In this document: positions 63,521 through 64,000 of the stretch, piece after piece
Position numbering within the stretch: position 1 is the first letter of the stretch
Layout of the letters: each line of letters starts with the position of its first letter
Origin: Emticicia sp. BO119
GTDB lineage: Bacteria; Bacteroidota; Bacteroidia; Cytophagales; Spirosomataceae
Reading direction: 5' to 3'
Assembly (NCBI RefSeq): GCF_013912375.1
Contig: NZ_JACETV010000005.1
Span: 124,001 to 188,000 of the forward strand
DNA length: 64,000 bases
The notes under the pieces: model-generated
What the model saw: the letters and a program-made list of their open reading frames with translations, nothing else
Databases searched by the model: none
What the model was told of the DNA's origin: nothing
Program-made: the position numbers and the translations under genes

Positions 63521-64000
63521 ATGAAAAAGTTTACATTAGCCATCGCTATTTTATTCACTGCCGGCCAATTACACGCTCAACAAATAAAAATCGGCGACAA
63601 CGCCGGAGCCGTCACCTTTGAAGAATACGAGCCAAAATCAACCCTTGTTGTGCCCGGAAAGGTGATTACACGCGCCAAATTCCCATTTATTGACATTCAT
63701 AACCATCAATGGGAGATGAACAGCAAAGAAGACCTCAATAAGCTTATTACAGAAATGGATAAAATGAATATGGGTCTTATGGTAAATTTAAGTGGGCGGG
63801 GTTTTAATCAGGATGAAGCCAGAAGTACCGCAGGCTTAGTAAAGCAGATCGAAAGTGTGAAAAACTACTATCCTACTCGTTTCGCTGTTTTTACCAATAT
63901 TGATTTTTCTAAAATCAATGAACCTGACTGGACAGCCAAAGCTGTAAAAACACTGGAAGACGATGTAAAACTTCGTGGTGCAAAGGGATTGAAAATTTAT
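63521..64000 (+). CDS. Exported amidohydrolase, N-terminal part (gene cut by window edge)
   Basis: ATG 63521 opens a frame that runs off the window after 160 codons. The signal peptide is MKKFTLAIAILFTAGQLHAQ. FPFIDIHNHQWEM gives the HxH metal motif of amidohydrolase family 2 (TIM barrel), followed by LNKLITEMDKMNMGLMVNLSGRG and a YPTRFAVFTNIDFSK segment typical of that family. It is a periplasmic hydrolase or decarboxylase-like protein of unknown substrate and is unrelated in sequence to the amidohydrolase at 654-1934. Confidence 0.85.
   Translation, partial: MKKFTLAIAILFTAGQLHAQQIKIGDNAGAVTFEEYEPKSTLVVPGKVITRAKFPFIDIHNHQWEMNSKEDLNKLITEMDKMNMGLMVNLSGRGFNQDEARSTAGLVKQIESVKNYYPTRFAVFTNIDFSKINEPDWTAKAVKTLEDDVKLRGAKGLKIY

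Noticed and set aside
1-64000. CRISPR array, prophage or intact insertion sequence
   Set aside because: No regularly spaced identical repeats, no transposase, integrase or phage structural genes were found on reading both strands.

Overview
The window is ordinary chromosomal DNA of a Bacteroidota bacterium, most probably a Cytophagales member (Spirosomataceae-like, e.g. the Emticicia/Leadbetterella group; this rank is inferred, not proven). The evidence is: type IX secretion cargo with type A and type B C-terminal sorting domains, SprE/PorW-like and PorE-like secretion components, a GLPGLI-family protein, a TonB-receptor-like outer-membrane barrel, an NhaD antiporter, and promoters with the Bacteroidota -7 element TAnnTTTG rather than TATAAT boxes. 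No tRNA, rRNA, CRISPR array, phage or intact insertion sequence was seen. Both edges cut genes (a TPR protein at 1-480 and an amidohydrolase at 63521-64000).

Layout. 1-6.2 kb: TPR protein (partial), exported amidohydrolase, DUF4920 protein and a large T9SS type B cargo, all on the minus strand. 6.3-11.2 kb: orphan sensor kinase, metallo-beta-lactamase-fold hydrolase, patatin, membrane LuxR-type regulator, small membrane protein. 11.4-19.9 kb: SprE/PorW lipoprotein; a chain of a 49-aa membrane protein, Na+/solute symporter and response regulator joined by overlaps; then an RprXY-like two-component pair divergent from a GLPGLI gene. 20-25.1 kb: NhaD divergent from a glycosyltransferase-HAD fusion resembling glucosyl-3-phosphoglycerate synthase, then an RNA-binding protein, DEAD helicase and VF530 protein in an operon with 4-nt overlaps. 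25.1-32 kb (minus): ECF sigma, anti-sigma, three exported proteins, and a PorE-like OmpA/PD40 protein. 32-37 kb: tilS divergent from an OstA/LptA-like gene, a T9SS type A cargo and a glycosyltransferase. 37-44.7 kb: MFS transporter, DUF4126 protein, a TetR/HMA-like/MFS efflux operon, YdeI-like protein, ABC exporter and cold-shock protein, with several palindromic repeat elements between them. 44.9-55.3 kb: outer-membrane barrel, M42 peptidase, a four-gene AraC/PNPOx/DUF1348/CMD operon, GT39 mannosyltransferase-like protein, IscA/SufA-type protein and M16 peptidase. 55.4-61.2 kb: a CHAT-TPR protein and an unknown exported protein, divergent from a sigma/anti-sigma pair. 61.4-64 kb: ispF, a SanA/YdcF-like protein, a long gene-poor stretch and the partial amidohydrolase.

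Most notable. (1) Two genes 25 kb apart, the GLPGLI gene and the outer-membrane barrel gene, share an upstream region with tandem TTAAC repeats and a TACTTTTG -7 box at identical spacing, which suggests one regulator; the RprY-like response regulator next to the GLPGLI gene is the natural candidate. (2) The CHAT-TPR / exported protein / sigma / anti-sigma cluster looks like a protease-controlled sigma-factor switch. (3) A perfect 15-bp inverted repeat buries the start codon of the DUF4126 gene. (4) A 49-aa single-TM protein overlaps a symporter gene and may be its small subunit. (5) A GpgS-like transferase is fused to a HAD phosphatase, opposite a Na+/H+ antiporter gene. Functions are inferred from motifs read by eye; no database search was possible.
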